From: Actinobacteria bacterium IMCC26103
GTDB lineage: Bacteria > Actinomycetota > Actinomycetes > Nanopelagicales > Nanopelagicaceae
Reading direction: 5' to 3'
NCBI GenBank assembly: GCA_002284875.1
Contig: CP015604.1
Location: 248,001-312,000, forward strand
DNA: 64,000 nt
Positions within the stretch are counted from its first letter, which is position 1. Each line of letters begins with the position of its first letter. The notes below the pieces were generated by a model. The model searched no databases. It was not told the DNA's origin and worked only from the letters and a program-made list of their open reading frames with translations. This document shows, piece after piece, positions 1-10,903 of this stretch. The translations under genes and the position numbers were made by a program.

Positions 1-960
1 ACGTTGGCCCAGACGTTCGTTTCCTTCATCGCGCACATCGGCGATGCCTTTGATCTTGCCATCTTTAACGAGTTCAGCAATTTTCAACGCTAAGTTATCT
101 GGGTTTACTTGATAGGGAAGTTCGCTAACGACTAAACAGGTGCGCTTATTAATCTCTTCAACTTGTACGACTGCGCGCATTGTGACCGAACCGCGGCCGG
201 TGCGATAAGCCTCTTCAATGCCGGTGCGTCCAACAATTAAAGCCTTGGTTGGGAAATCTGGACCTTTTACAATCTTAAGTAATTCATTTAGTAATTCTTC
301 TGGCTTTAGATCTGGGTTATTAAGTGAGTAAATAACGCCCTCGGTAATTTCGCGCAGGTTATGTGGCGGAATATTTGTAGCCATACCGACTGCGATACCG
401 GCTGAACCATTTACTAATAAGTTTGGGAATCGACTTGGTAGAACATCTGGTTCTTGCGAGCGGCCGTCATAGTTTGGTGAGAAGTTGACGGTATCTTCAT
501 CAATATCGCGCATCATCTCCATCGCGATCGGCGACAGGCGCGCTTCGGTATAACGCATCGCAGCTGCGGGATCGTTGCCTGGAGAGCCAAAGTTTCCGTT
601 GCCATCTACCAATGGATAACGCAGTGACCAGTGCTGGGCTAAGCGAACAACGGTGTCATAGATCGCAGTGTCACCGTGTGGGTGGTAATTACCCATGACG
701 TCACCGACGATGCGTGAAGATTTGTAGTACCCCTTATCTGGGCGATAACCGGCGTCATACATCGCATATAAAACGCGGCGGTGAACTGGCTTTAAACCAT
801 CGCGTACATCAGGCAATGCGCGACCGACAATGACTGACATCGCATAATCAAGATAAGAACGCGCCATTTCGACTTGTAAGTCGACGGTTTCTACGCGGTC
901 AAAATCATCACCTGGGTTAACCATGCCGGTGCGATCTATTGGTGTTTTATCTTCAGCCAT
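1..960 (-). CDS. gyrA: DNA gyrase subunit A, N-terminal part (cut by window edge)
   Basis: This is the breakage-reunion subunit of DNA gyrase, which with GyrB introduces negative supercoils. The reverse-strand reading frame is open from ATG at 960 to base 1, giving about 320 residues of the N-terminal domain. The active-site tyrosine is in the AMRYTEARL motif at about residue 137, and the quinolone-pocket motif [10 protein letters not shown] is at about 93-102 with Thr where E. coli has Ser83. The start codon directly follows the gyrB stop (961-963), so gyrB and gyrA are one transcription unit. The C-terminal pinwheel domain lies outside the window. Identification is secure; only the 3' end is unknown. 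Confidence 0.97.
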   Translation of the reverse strand, partial: MAEDKTPIDRTGMVNPGDDFDRVETVDLQVEMARSYLDYAMSVIVGRALPDVRDGLKPVHRRVLYAMYDAGYRPDKGYYKSSRIVGDVMGNYHPHGDTAIYDTVVRLAQHWSLRYPLVDGNGNFGSPGNDPAAAMRYTEARLSPIAMEMMRDIDEDTVNFSPNYDGRSQEPDVLPSRFPNLLVNGSAGIAVGMATNIPPHNLREITEGVIYSLNNPDLKPEELLNELLKIVKGPDFPTKALIVGRTGIEEAYRTGRGSVTMRAVVQVEEINKRTCLVVSELPYQVNPDNLALKIAELVKDGKIKGIADVRDEGNERLGQR

Positions 961-2979
<2,019 letters not shown>

Positions 2980-3108
2980 TCACTGAGCCTGGTAATCCTA
3001 TCGGTAAATGAAAAGCCTGCTAGCCATAAAAAGCCATAGGTGCACCAAATGCGCCATTTTCTGAGCGTGGGTGAGGGTTCCTAGTGGGTGAAGGGTATTT
3101 TCGCCCGT

Positions 3109-3561
3109 TTAGCCGTAAGTATCGCGCGGACCGCGCTCGTTCTTAATTGTGCGCAGCCCTCGCTTCCAGGAAGGTGCTTGCGGCCCGATAAAACTCAATG
3201 AGGTAACACCTGCGCCGGGTGTGGAGCTTTGGACTGTATTTAATAAATCTTGTCCTACTGCAGTTAATTGTGTTGCCCAAGCAGTTGATGAACATTGAAT
3301 TAAAAGTGCACCATCTAGCAATGAAAGTGGTGTTGTGTGGGATGCAATGGAGGAGCCAACAATTTCTTTCCAAGATGAAAACAAAGTGCCTTCGGCAATA
3401 CCTAGATGCCAATCGCGTTGGTTGATTAGATCTGACATAACCTCAGAAATTAGTGTGGGATCTCCTGGGGTATTGGTGCGCTCTTGCACCGGTTTAGATT
3501 TTTTTATAAATCCAGTTTTATAACTGCGAAATAAATCTAAGGCAAGGTCGCGCTTACTCAT
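3109..3561 (-). CDS. dciA: DciA-family (DUF721) replicative helicase-associated protein
   Basis: A 150-aa protein with the DUF721 fold in its C-terminal two thirds (about residues 35-125), which has the W-x-x-I-V-G-x-x-I-x-x-H core and ends in the RGPRDTYG tail typical of actinobacterial members. DciA proteins help load or regulate DnaB helicase in bacteria lacking DnaC/DnaI. The gene overlaps recF by 8 nt (ATGAGTAA) and sits between recF and gyrB, the conserved actinobacterial position. The N-terminal 30 residues are basic and probably flexible. Family assignment is firm; the helicase-loading role here is inferred from the family. Confidence 0.9.
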   Translation of the reverse strand: MSKRDLALDLFRSYKTGFIKKSKPVQERTNTPGDPTLISEVMSDLINQRDWHLGIAEGTLFSSWKEIVGSSIASHTTPLSLLDGALLIQCSSTAWATQLTAVGQDLLNTVQSSTPGAGVTSLSFIGPQAPSWKRGLRTIKNERGPRDTYG

Positions 3562-4657
3562 CGTTTGCCCTTTCTTTTGAAACTTTACCTGGTGTTACAT
3601 AATATTTAGTAGATAATAATTCGGCGGGTAGATCACTTTCAACTGCTGCGGTGATAAATGTTTGCTCCGCCATTTGGGTAACTGAAGTCAATTGTTGGCG
3701 ACGGGCGGTATCGAGTTCTGCAAAAATATCATCAAGGATTAAAATTGGTTCAGCGCCTTCTGATTTTAATAAGTTATAAGAACCGATCCGCAGAGAGATC
3801 GCCATAGACCAAGATTCGCCGTGGCTGGCATAACCTTTTGCCGGAAACTCCCCGAGTTGTAGATGTAGATCATCACGGTGCGGACCAATCAGTGATGCCC
3901 CTCGCTCTATCTCTTGGCGGGCTACCTCTAGGTGTCTTGTGGTGAGTAGTTGTGAATTTACCGCAGCGTCTGTAGTTAAACCATCGGTGCTGGATTTATA
4001 AGAGATGGAAGCGGGTTTAACCTCATTTAGATTTGCGTAATTCGCAGCAACATATGGGTTTAGCGCCTCAACTAAAGCTACGCGTTCAGCGCTTAATTGT
4101 GCACCTAAGTTAATTAACTGTTCTGTCCAAGGTTCCAGTGCGTTTTCTGGTGCGCGGGTTTTAAGCAAAGCATTTCTCTGTTTAACAACCCGTTCGTAAT
4201 CAGAGATAACTCCGGCAAGGCGGGGGCTGCGGGTAATGATTAATTTATCGAGGAAATCACGACGGTGGGTGGGTTCCCCACGTACTAAATCAAGATCTTC
4301 CGGCGAAAAGTAAATTACTTGCAAGGCGCCCAATATTTCGCGTTGTGATTTTGTGGGGTTTTGATTTAACCGCGCCCGGTTTGCTTTGCTGGCATTTATT
4401 TCTAAATCAACTTGCAATGTGCGGCTGTCGCGTTCTATCTCAGCGCGGATGATTGCTTGATCGCTACCTAAATTTAATAAAGGTAAATTTTGAGAAACGC
4501 GGTGGGATGAAAGATATGCCAGGTAGATCAAACTCTCGGCGATATTTGTTTTACCGGAGCCGTTATTGCCGATAAAAGTTGTGGGGCCAGGGCCAAACTC
4601 TAGCTCGAGGTTCTTGTATGAGCGGAAGTTGGTTAGCGCTAATTTGGTAACGCGCAC
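3554..4657 (-). CDS. recF: RecF recombination mediator ATPase
   Basis: RecF is an SMC-like ATPase of the RecFOR pathway that helps load RecA at single-strand gaps. The 367-aa length is normal. Visible are the N-terminal LALTNFRSYKNLELEF start, the Walker A GNNGSGKTN at about residues 30-38, the signature region GPHRDDL, and the Walker B ILILDDIFAELD. The gene follows dnaN with 10 bp between and overlaps dciA, so dnaN-recF-dciA are probably co-transcribed. Confidence 0.97.
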   Translation of the reverse strand: MRVTKLALTNFRSYKNLELEFGPGPTTFIGNNGSGKTNIAESLIYLAYLSSHRVSQNLPLLNLGSDQAIIRAEIERDSRTLQVDLEINASKANRARLNQNPTKSQREILGALQVIYFSPEDLDLVRGEPTHRRDFLDKLIITRSPRLAGVISDYERVVKQRNALLKTRAPENALEPWTEQLINLGAQLSAERVALVEALNPYVAANYANLNEVKPASISYKSSTDGLTTDAAVNSQLLTTRHLEVARQEIERGASLIGPHRDDLHLQLGEFPAKGYASHGESWSMAISLRIGSYNLLKSEGAEPILILDDIFAELDTARRQQLTSVTQMAEQTFITAAVESDLPAELLSTKYYVTPGKVSKERANDE

Positions 4658-4667
4658 AAATTGCTCG

Positions 4668-5798
4668 CTAAGATGCGTAACGCATTGGCATTAACAAGTA
4701 ACGATAATTTTCAATTACTTTGCCATCGCGATCTGATTTGCCGCTCAGGATTGCTGGTTTATTAGAACCAGTAAATGAGATCTGCACGAAAGCGGTGCCA
4801 ACTGCTTGTAGCCCATCTGCTAAAAAGACCGGGTTAAATGCGATCGAGATTGGCTCGCCATTTAATAAAATTTCAATAGCTTCGGTGGCTTGGGCTTCCT
4901 CGCCCGCACCTGCTTCTAGTGAAACTGAGTTATTTGCAAATTCCAAGCGTAGTGGGACGGTCTTATCTGTAACGAGTGCAACACGGCGGACTGAATCTAA
5001 AAATGGTGCAACTTCAACTATCGCAGTTGTTGTTACATCTTGTGGCAGCAAATGGCGGTATGGGGGGAAGGTGCCATCTAACATGCGCGATGTCATTGAT
5101 TTACCTTCGCCGGAAAAACCTGCGAGGCGATCATTACTGGTAGTTGGTGCGAATGAGAGTGAAACGGTTTTAGATCCAGTTAAAGATTTTGCGGCATCGG
5201 CAATTGTGCGCCCGCGCAAAAGTGCAGTTGTTGAAACACCTGGCGCGGTTGGCTGCCAAGTAAATTCACGGACCGCTAAACGGTATCTATCGGTGGCAGC
5301 CAGCGTGACAGTATCTTCGTTAATTTCAACATGAACACCGGTAAGGGTAGGTAGTGAATCATCGCGGCCAGCAGCAATTGCTACTTGGGCTACCGCGGTT
5401 GCAAATAGATCGCTGGCAACCGTGCCGGTTGTTTCTGGAAGCTCAGGCAAACTTGGGTACTCTGAAATTGAAAGTGTTGGAAGAGTAAATTTTGCAGCAC
5501 CTGATGTAACTAAAACGCGTGAGCCATCTAATGCGATGGTGATTGGTTTATTTGGAAGCGAGCGTGAAATCTCGGCTAATAATTTTCCAGGAACTAAAAC
5601 TTTTCCAGGTTGTGAAATATCTGCTTTAAAGAAAGCTTTACTTGAAGTTTCTAAATCAGATCCAGAGAGAGTTACTTCATCGCCGGTTGCATCAATAACA
5701 ATTCCAAGAAGTTCTGTTTTTATAGGCCGGGTTGAAAGGCTGCGGGATACCCAGTTGACGCCATCTGTAAGCGCGCCTTGCTCGACTGTAAACTTCAC
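4668..5798 (-). CDS. dnaN: DNA polymerase III beta subunit (sliding clamp)
   Basis: The DnaN clamp tethers polymerase III to DNA. The 376 aa cover the usual three repeated clamp domains (about 1-120, 130-250, 255-376) and end in the conserved LLMPMR motif of the clamp's C terminus. The chosen start is GTG at 5798, giving MKFTVEQGAL, with GAGGG about 8 nt upstream. It lies directly downstream of the oriC candidate, in the standard dnaA-oriC-dnaN-recF order. Confidence 0.97.
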   Translation of the reverse strand: MKFTVEQGALTDGVNWVSRSLSTRPIKTELLGIVIDATGDEVTLSGSDLETSSKAFFKADISQPGKVLVPGKLLAEISRSLPNKPITIALDGSRVLVTSGAAKFTLPTLSISEYPSLPELPETTGTVASDLFATAVAQVAIAAGRDDSLPTLTGVHVEINEDTVTLAATDRYRLAVREFTWQPTAPGVSTTALLRGRTIADAAKSLTGSKTVSLSFAPTTSNDRLAGFSGEGKSMTSRMLDGTFPPYRHLLPQDVTTTAIVEVAPFLDSVRRVALVTDKTVPLRLEFANNSVSLEAGAGEEAQATEAIEILLNGEPISIAFNPVFLADGLQAVGTAFVQISFTGSNKPAILSGKSDRDGKVIENYRYLLMPMRYAS

Positions 5799-6192
5799 GT
5801 GGTAGCCCTCATTTTCTTTAGTTGAAAGTCTTTCATAATGGTTGGGAGATTAGATAGCCCAAAGTTATTTGAGTGAAGAAATGGGCTTAAAGCTGTGGGG
5901 TTCGCTGGGGAGCGGGTTTTCTTTATATATAGGTAGTAGTAGTAACCAACCACTATTACTGTGGATAAAGGTAGAAATCCCTGCTCAAACCCTATATTTA
6001 AAAAGGAGAGAGTGTGGATAAACTGTTGAAAAATGTGTGTAACGCCCAACCAAACCACCCCTTCCTAAACTCAATATTTAAAAAGCTAACTTTTTAAAGA
6101 TATTAACCACAGATTTAACGCTGTAATCCACAGTTATCCACACCTTCTCCACATCTGGGGGTAAGGTTCCTAAATCGGACATTTAACTGAAA
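5799..6192. other. oriC: Candidate oriC between dnaA and dnaN
   Basis: This 394-bp gap has no credible gene. It contains perfect DnaA boxes (TTATCCACA) at 5960-5968 and 6013-6021 on the minus strand and 6134-6142 on the plus strand. One-mismatch boxes lie at 6103-6111 (TTAACCACA), 6124-6132 (TAATCCACA) and 6145-6153 (TTCTCCACA). Between the two box groups is an AT-rich stretch with a repeated 12-mer. The minus-strand boxes lie on the dnaN side and the plus-strand boxes on the dnaA side, so they face each other across the AT-rich part. The dnaA-dnaN gap is the usual actinobacterial oriC. Function is inferred from composition and position. Confidence 0.88.
5994..6085. repeat. Direct AT-rich 12-mers, candidate DNA-unwinding element
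   Basis: The 12-mer ATATTTAAAAAG occurs twice in the same orientation, at 5994-6005 and 6074-6085, 80 bp apart. A further AT-rich stretch (TTTTTAAAGATATTAA, 6091-6106) follows. The copies lie between the two facing groups of DnaA boxes. By analogy with the AT-rich repeats of well-studied origins they may mark the duplex-unwinding element. The repeat is seen directly; the role is inference. Confidence 0.55.
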
Positions 6193-7605
6193 TCAACCTC
6201 TGTTCTGAGATTTAATCCGGTTGGTTAACTCCGTTACCTGGTTATAGATCGACCGGCGCTCTGCCATTAATTGGCGGATCTTCCGGTCGGCATGCATAAC
6301 AGTTGTGTGATCGCGCCCGCCAAATGTTTGGCCGATCTTCGGCAAGGAAAGTTCGGTTAGCTCGCGGCATAAATACATAGCGATCTGGCGGGCATTTACC
6401 AAAACCCGCGAACGCGATGTGCCACATAGATCATCCAAGGTAAGGCTGAAATAAACCGCAGTCTGGGCCATGATCGTTGCAGCCGTTATTTCAGGGCCTG
6501 CGCCGGTTGGAATCAAATCCTTTAAAACAATTTCTGCAAGACCGAGATCAACGCTCTGTCGGTTAAGGCTTGCGAATGCAGTTACACGAATTAACGCACC
6601 TTCTAGCTCGCGAATATTTGTGGAAATTTTACTAGCGATATATTCAAGAACATCATCTGGCGCATTTAATTTATCTTGCGCAGCTTTCTTCCGCAGAATC
6701 GCAATACGGGTTTCAAGTTCCGGTGGTTGAATATCTGTAATTAAACCCCACTCGAAACGTGAGCGCAGACGATCTTCCAAAGTTGTTAACTGTTTTGGCG
6801 GGCGATCTGATGAGATAACAATTTGTTTATTAGCGTTATATAAAGTGTTAAAGGTATGGAAGAACTCTTCTTGGGTACGTTCTTTATTTTCTAAGAATTG
6901 AATATCATCAACTAACAAAACATCGAGGTCGCGATAACGACGTTGGAAGGCAGATGCCTTATCGTCACGAATCGAGTTAATAAAGTCATTTGTGAACTCT
7001 TCAGAAGATACATAACGAACTCGCACACTGCCGTAAAGCTCTTTCGCATATGCGCCAATCGCGTGTAATAAGTGGGTTTTACCAAGGCCGGATTCGCCGT
7101 AAATAAATAGCGGGTTATATGCCTTAGCTGGCGCTTCAGCGACAGCGACAGCTGCTGCGTGAGCAAAACGATTTGATGCACCTATAACAAAAGTCTCAAA
7201 AATATAACGCGGATTTAATTGTGAAGGTTCATCGCTCTTACGTGCACCAACATCAGCTCCTTCGCGTCCTGTGCCTGGGCGAGCTGGTATTGGTTCGACA
7301 ACAATTGTCGGAGCCGGGTGATCGGCTAACTCTAAAGATTCATCAACCATCACAGCGATATTTGTCTTATCGCCAAGTTCGCGAGTTAGGACTTCATTAA
7401 CAACAATTCGCAGGCGAGATTCAAGAACATCTTTTGCAAATACATTTGGGGCGGCAACTAGTAAATTTGTTATGCCGCCATCGCTTTGAATTAATCCAAG
7501 TGGCTTAGTCATCGTTAAAAATGCGCGATGTTGAGGCTCACCTAGGGATACATGTTCAATTACCCGGTCCCAAAGGTCGGCGAGTTCAATCTCGACAACT
7601 GCCAT
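6193..7605 (-). CDS. dnaA: Chromosomal replication initiator DnaA
   Basis: DnaA binds DnaA boxes, melts oriC and recruits the helicase. With the start at ATG 7605 ([12 protein letters not shown]) the protein is 470 aa. This start has a strong GGGGG Shine-Dalgarno 5 nt upstream. A longer frame from 7671 would translate through a perfect DnaA box and lacks that signal. Domain I is at about 1-90, a low-complexity linker at 95-130, AAA+ with Walker [10 protein letters not shown] at about 170-178 and Walker [10 protein letters not shown], and the C-terminal DNA-binding domain has the signature [10 protein letters not shown]. DnaA boxes on both sides suggest autoregulation. Confidence 0.97.
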   Translation of the reverse strand: MAVVEIELADLWDRVIEHVSLGEPQHRAFLTMTKPLGLIQSDGGITNLLVAAPNVFAKDVLESRLRIVVNEVLTRELGDKTNIAVMVDESLELADHPAPTIVVEPIPARPGTGREGADVGARKSDEPSQLNPRYIFETFVIGASNRFAHAAAVAVAEAPAKAYNPLFIYGESGLGKTHLLHAIGAYAKELYGSVRVRYVSSEEFTNDFINSIRDDKASAFQRRYRDLDVLLVDDIQFLENKERTQEEFFHTFNTLYNANKQIVISSDRPPKQLTTLEDRLRSRFEWGLITDIQPPELETRIAILRKKAAQDKLNAPDDVLEYIASKISTNIRELEGALIRVTAFASLNRQSVDLGLAEIVLKDLIPTGAGPEITAATIMAQTAVYFSLTLDDLCGTSRSRVLVNARQIAMYLCRELTELSLPKIGQTFGGRDHTTVMHADRKIRQLMAERRSIYNQVTELTNRIKSQNRG

Positions 7606-7931
7606 TTTGACCCCCTTTGGGCTATCCACAATGTTATCCACAGGCTGTGGTCTAAAGTAGGGCTTTAGCATTCATTTAGAGCCACTTTGACGGATGCCTG
7701 TGGACAGAGGTGAAAAGTAGGGCTCTTTCCCAAGAAAAGCAAGCGGTTATCCACAACCCTCAACCTAGCCTCCAGTTTGACCCGCCTCTATCCACACCTC
7801 TACCGTTACATCCTTGCTTCCCCCGTATTTATGAAGAGTTCAAAGAAGTCGGCTCAACCGCGAGCTAGGTCAGCAAAAACCTAACCCGGTGAAAACCTGC
7901 TCTACCAATGTAAGTTTTAGAAGGAGTCACC
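7606..7931. promoter_or_regulatory. dnaA-rpmH divergent regulatory region with DnaA boxes
   Basis: This 326-bp gap separates divergent dnaA (minus) and rpmH (plus) and has no credible gene. It holds perfect DnaA boxes at 7634-7642 and 7747-7755 and one-mismatch boxes (CTATCCACA) at 7622-7630 and 7788-7796, all on the plus strand. The two nearest boxes lie 17-37 bp from the dnaA start, where DnaA binding could repress its own gene. The rpmH promoter must also be here. It could contribute to origin function, but it lacks the AT-rich repeats seen in 5799-6192. Confidence 0.8.
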
Positions 7932-8069
7932 ATGACAAAGCGCACCTACCAACCTAATACTCGTCGTCGCGCCAAGAAGCATGGCTTCCGCGCACGCATG
8001 GCAACTCGCGCAGGACGTGCAGTACTTGCAGCACGTCGCGCTAAAGGCCGCACTCGTCTCTCTGCGTAA
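7932..8069 (+). CDS. rpmH: 50S ribosomal protein L34
   Basis: L34 is a small, very basic large-subunit ribosomal protein. The 45-aa product begins [19 protein letters not shown] and ends GRTRLSA, matching the family over its full length. AAGGAG lies 5 nt before the ATG. It starts the rpmH-rnpA-yidD-yidC-khpB-rsmG-parAB block running away from the origin. Confidence 0.97.
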   Translation: MTKRTYQPNTRRRAKKHGFRARMATRAGRAVLAARRAKGRTRLSA

Positions 8070-8096
8070 TTAATAGAGCCGCACCGGAAACGCCTC

Positions 8097-8453
8097 GTGC
8101 TGCCTAAAAACGCACGTTTGACCATAAGCGCCGATTTCGCTCGAGCAACAAAGAGTGGAACCCGCGTTACTACAGAGAACTTTGTTGGATACCTGTACAT
8201 CTCGCCTGTAACAAATAACGATCACCCAAAATGCGGCCTAATTGTTAATAAAGGCGTTGGGGGATCAGTTGCTCGCCACACATTGGCGCGAAAAGTTCGC
8301 CATGCAGTTGCGCCACAACTTAAAAAACTTCCTAACGGCTCACTTTTAGTAATCCGCGCCTTAGCAAAAAATAAGGTTGATACAACCGGAGTTGAAGTTG
8401 AGAGGCTTGTTAATAAATTGTTAGAGCGCTCATCACGTGCGGCGGTTAAATAA
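8097..8453 (+). CDS. rnpA: Ribonuclease P protein component
   Basis: RnpA is the protein cofactor of RNase P, which matures tRNA 5' ends. The protein is 118 aa, a normal length. The start is GTG at 8097 (LPKNARLT follows). The RNA-contact helix motif reads VARHTLARKVRH, with His replacing Asn of the classical RNR motif, as in mycobacterial RnpA. Its TAA overlaps the yidD ATG (TAATG), so translation is probably coupled. Confidence 0.94.
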   Translation: MLPKNARLTISADFARATKSGTRVTTENFVGYLYISPVTNNDHPKCGLIVNKGVGGSVARHTLARKVRHAVAPQLKKLPNGSLLVIRALAKNKVDTTGVEVERLVNKLLERSSRAAVK

Positions 8454-8722
8454 TGCGCAGAATTTTAGTAGCGGTTATCAACTTCTATCAAAAATGGATT
8501 TCTCCAGCTTTTCCAGCGCGCTGTAAGTACTACCCATCATGTTCTTCATATGCCGCATCGGCCATTTCAAATTACGGGCTGCGCGGAGTTGGTATGTCAC
8601 TTTGGCGTTTAGTTCGCTGTAATCCATGGTCACATGGCGGTGTTGATTACGCAGTAAAGCCGGTAAAAAACCTTGGGAATACCTTTAAAACTAACCAAAA
8701 AACCAGTGTAGGAGTTAACTAA
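8453..8722 (+). CDS. yidD: YidD membrane protein insertion efficiency factor
   Basis: YidD-family proteins are small membrane-associated factors encoded between rnpA and yidC and thought to aid insertase function. The 89-aa protein shows the family hallmarks: an N-terminal amphipathic helix with FYQKWISP, the cysteine motif CKYYPSCSSYA, and RLVRCNPWSHGGVD. Stop-start overlaps of one base on both sides (TAATG at 8451-8455 and 8720-8724) tie it translationally to rnpA and yidC. Confidence 0.94.
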   Translation: MRRILVAVINFYQKWISPAFPARCKYYPSCSSYAASAISNYGLRGVGMSLWRLVRCNPWSHGGVDYAVKPVKNLGNTFKTNQKTSVGVN

Positions 8723-9672
8723 TGGGCGCTATTTTAAATCCACTTTACAACCTGGTCTCTGGCGTAATCATTCTGTTTCACAAGTTATTTACTCCGGTTT
8801 TCGGCAAAGACAGTGGTGTCACATGGTCTTTATCGATTGTTGGTCTTGTAATTTTAATTCGTATAATCTTAATCCCACTCTTTGTAAAACAAATCAAGAG
8901 CCAGCGCGCACTAACTGCGTTGCAACCACAAATGAAGGCGATCCAAGCAAAATATAAAGATGATCGCCAAAAGCAATCAGAAGAGATGATGAAGCTCTAC
9001 AAAGAGCATAAGACAAACCCACTTGCTTCATGTTTTCCAATTATTGCCCAAGCCCCAATCTTCTTCGCACTCTTCACAGTTTTAAATGGGATTGCGGCAA
9101 AGAATGATCAAGGAATATCAGCGCCAATTGCCCGCGGTTTTCTAAAGGGTGAATATCTAGATAGCGCAGCCCAGGCAACATTCTTTGGTGCAAAAATCTC
9201 GCAGAGCTTCCTTGGATCAACTGACACAACAGTAAAAATAGTCACTGTAATTCTTATCTTTATTATGTCGGCCACAACCTTTACAACCCAACGTCAGTTG
9301 ATGGTTAAAGGAATGCCAAAGATGGATTCAAGTAACAATATGATGTTGCAACAACAGAAGATCATGTTGTATTTATTCCCACTAATTTTTGCAATCTCTG
9401 GTGTAAACTTTCCAGTCGGTGTTTTAATTTACTGGTCGACTACAAACTTTTGGACATGGGGACAACAGTTCTATGTCATTAAACGAAACCCAACACCGGG
9501 TTCTCCTGCTTATGAAGAACTCCAGAAAAAGCTGGCCCACAAAAGAAAAGAAGATAACCGCGATCAAAGCGGAACCGTTATTGACCCAACCAACCCAGAG
9601 TTTGGCCAGAACAGCCAAGAGGGCGATGTGAAGGGTCAAAGAAAACAACCAAAGAAGAAAAAGAAGCGATAA
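8722..9672 (+). CDS. yidC: YidC/Oxa1 membrane protein insertase
   Basis: YidC inserts membrane proteins alone or with Sec. The 316-aa protein has the short Gram-positive-type form. Helices are visible at about 10-25, 35-55, 105-125, 170-190 and 215-240, with the conserved hydrophilic-groove arginine in the LIRIILIPLF segment and the charged cytoplasmic hairpin at about 65-100. The tail is strongly basic (KQPKKKKKR), which in homologues contacts the ribosome. It is coupled to yidD and followed after 62 bp by khpB. Confidence 0.95.
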   Translation: MGAILNPLYNLVSGVIILFHKLFTPVFGKDSGVTWSLSIVGLVILIRIILIPLFVKQIKSQRALTALQPQMKAIQAKYKDDRQKQSEEMMKLYKEHKTNPLASCFPIIAQAPIFFALFTVLNGIAAKNDQGISAPIARGFLKGEYLDSAAQATFFGAKISQSFLGSTDTTVKIVTVILIFIMSATTFTTQRQLMVKGMPKMDSSNNMMLQQQKIMLYLFPLIFAISGVNFPVGVLIYWSTTNFWTWGQQFYVIKRNPTPGSPAYEELQKKLAHKRKEDNRDQSGTVIDPTNPEFGQNSQEGDVKGQRKQPKKKKKR

Positions 9673-9734
9673 TTCAGACATTTACCATCAATAACGTATA
9701 AATCACCTAAGTTTCCAAATGAAGGAGCAATAAG

Positions 9735-10271
9735 ATGAGCGATGAGACAACAGAAGTAATAGATATAGAAGTAGAGGCTGAAGCCACTACCGGAACCAAG
9801 AAGGCGCCGAAGACGATCGCCCGTTTGGAAGAGGAGGGCGATATTGCCGCCGATTACCTCGAAGGTTTGCTCGATATTGCAGACCTTGATGGCGATATCG
9901 ATATCGACGTTGAAAATGACCGCGCCAGCCTCGCCATCGTCGGCGGAAAGCTGCGCCACCTAGTCGGCCAAGAAGGTGAAGTCCTAGATGCAATCCAGGA
10001 GCTAACTCGCCTTGCCGTTCAAACATCTACCGGAGATCGCAGCCGGCTAATGCTCGATATCGATGGATTCCGCGCCGGTCGCCGCAAGGAGCTAACCGCT
10101 CTAGCCGAGAAGATGGCCGAGCAAGCCAAGACGACTGGATCCTCAATCAAACTAGATCCAATGAACGCCTTTGAGCGCAAGATTATCCACGACACGATCC
10201 AGACTTTGGGCCTTACATCAGAATCTGATGGCGAAGACCCAAATCGCTTCGTAGTTATCTACCCCGCGTAA
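9735..10271 (+). CDS. khpB: KH/R3H RNA-binding protein (Jag/KhpB)
   Basis: A 178-aa RNA-binding protein of the SpoIIIJ-associated (Jag/KhpB) family. A Glu/Asp-rich N terminus (1-50) is followed by a KH domain at about 60-120 (LVGQEGEVLDAIQELTRLA) and an R3H domain at about 125-178 (MNAFERKIIHDTIQ). In other bacteria KhpB binds many transcripts and affects cell division and envelope synthesis. AAGGAG is 8 nt before ATG. It sits in the conserved yidC-khpB-rsmG order. Confidence 0.92.
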   Translation: MSDETTEVIDIEVEAEATTGTKKAPKTIARLEEEGDIAADYLEGLLDIADLDGDIDIDVENDRASLAIVGGKLRHLVGQEGEVLDAIQELTRLAVQTSTGDRSRLMLDIDGFRAGRRKELTALAEKMAEQAKTTGSSIKLDPMNAFERKIIHDTIQTLGLTSESDGEDPNRFVVIYPA

Positions 10272-10280
10272 AGGGCCTAG

Positions 10281-10895
10281 ATGGAAAATCTCCAGCCGGA
10301 GTCTGTTTCACGTGAAACCCTTATAACCAAGTACTTTCCTGGCCAAGAAGGGTCTATCCGCGCATTTACCGAGCTCTTAGTCACCGCAGGCATTGAACGA
10401 GGCCTAATTGGCCCGCGTGAAGGCGAACGGATCTGGGATCGCCACATCTTTAACTGCCTGCCGATTATCCAATTACTCCCACAAGGGGCATCCCTCTTCG
10501 ATATTGGCTCAGGTGCTGGCCTGCCCGGGATCGTGATCGCCCTAGCCCGCCCTGATTTAAAGGTAACCCTGATTGAGCCGCTTGAGCGCCGAGTTGAATT
10601 TCTAAAGGAGGCCGTCGCTACCGCTCCAGATCTACCCTTCCCAATCGAGGTAATTCGAGGACGAGCCCAAGATATTAAGAAGACGGCAGATTTTGTAACC
10701 GCTCGCGCCGTGGCCCCTTTGGAGAAGTTGAAGAAGATGAGCTGGCATATGGTTAAAACTGGAGGGTCCCTGCTTGCAATGAAGGGGGAGTCTGCGGCCA
10801 CTGAGATGGCTGGGGTCAAAGGGGCCGAGCTCCACGAGATCAAACTCGAGGGAATTGAGCTTGGAAGAATAATCTCAATACGTAAAGGTGCTTAG
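10281..10895 (+). CDS. rsmG: 16S rRNA (guanine-N7) methyltransferase RsmG
   Basis: RsmG (GidB) methylates N7 of a guanine in the 530 loop of 16S rRNA using S-adenosylmethionine. The 204-aa protein has the SAM-binding motif LFDIGSGAGLPGIVIAL at about 74-90 and the GPREGERIWDRHI segment near 45-57. The gene starts 9 bp after khpB. Its first dozen codons contain a parS palindrome, so this reading frame also serves as a centromere site. Confidence 0.95.
   Translation: MENLQPESVSRETLITKYFPGQEGSIRAFTELLVTAGIERGLIGPREGERIWDRHIFNCLPIIQLLPQGASLFDIGSGAGLPGIVIALARPDLKVTLIEPLERRVEFLKEAVATAPDLPFPIEVIRGRAQDIKKTADFVTARAVAPLEKLKKMSWHMVKTGGSLLAMKGESAATEMAGVKGAELHEIKLEGIELGRIISIRKGA
10305..10318. promoter_or_regulatory. 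parS: parS centromere site 1 (perfect palindrome)
   Basis: GTTTCACGTGAAAC is a perfect 14-bp palindrome, identical to the parS consensus bound by ParB in Streptomyces and related actinobacteria. It lies inside the first codons of rsmG, about 4 kb from the oriC candidate and 1.5 kb from parB. Confidence 0.93.
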
Positions 10896-10903
10896 ATAAG
10901 CGC

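Noticed and set aside
93-960. Thr at the Ser83-equivalent of the GyrA quinolone pocket as a resistance mutation
   Set aside because: Residues here vary naturally between species; a single genome cannot show selection for resistance.
5795-6058. 87-aa reverse frame spanning the dnaA-dnaN gap
   Set aside because: It runs through DnaA boxes and AT-rich repeats, has no family resemblance and no Shine-Dalgarno; the gap is better explained as oriC.
7606-7671. 22-residue N-terminal extension of DnaA from ATG 7671
   Set aside because: It would translate a perfect DnaA box, and the ATG at 7605 has a strong GGGGG ribosome site and the normal DnaA N terminus.
8097-8453. Changed RNR motif (RHTLAR) in RnpA as a degenerate enzyme
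   Set aside because: Mycobacterial RnpA also has RH at this position, so it is normal for the phylum.
10277-10843. 188-aa frame antisense to rsmG
   Set aside because: Covers almost all of rsmG in reverse, which has clear SAM-binding motifs; the antisense product is low-complexity Ser/Arg/Pro.
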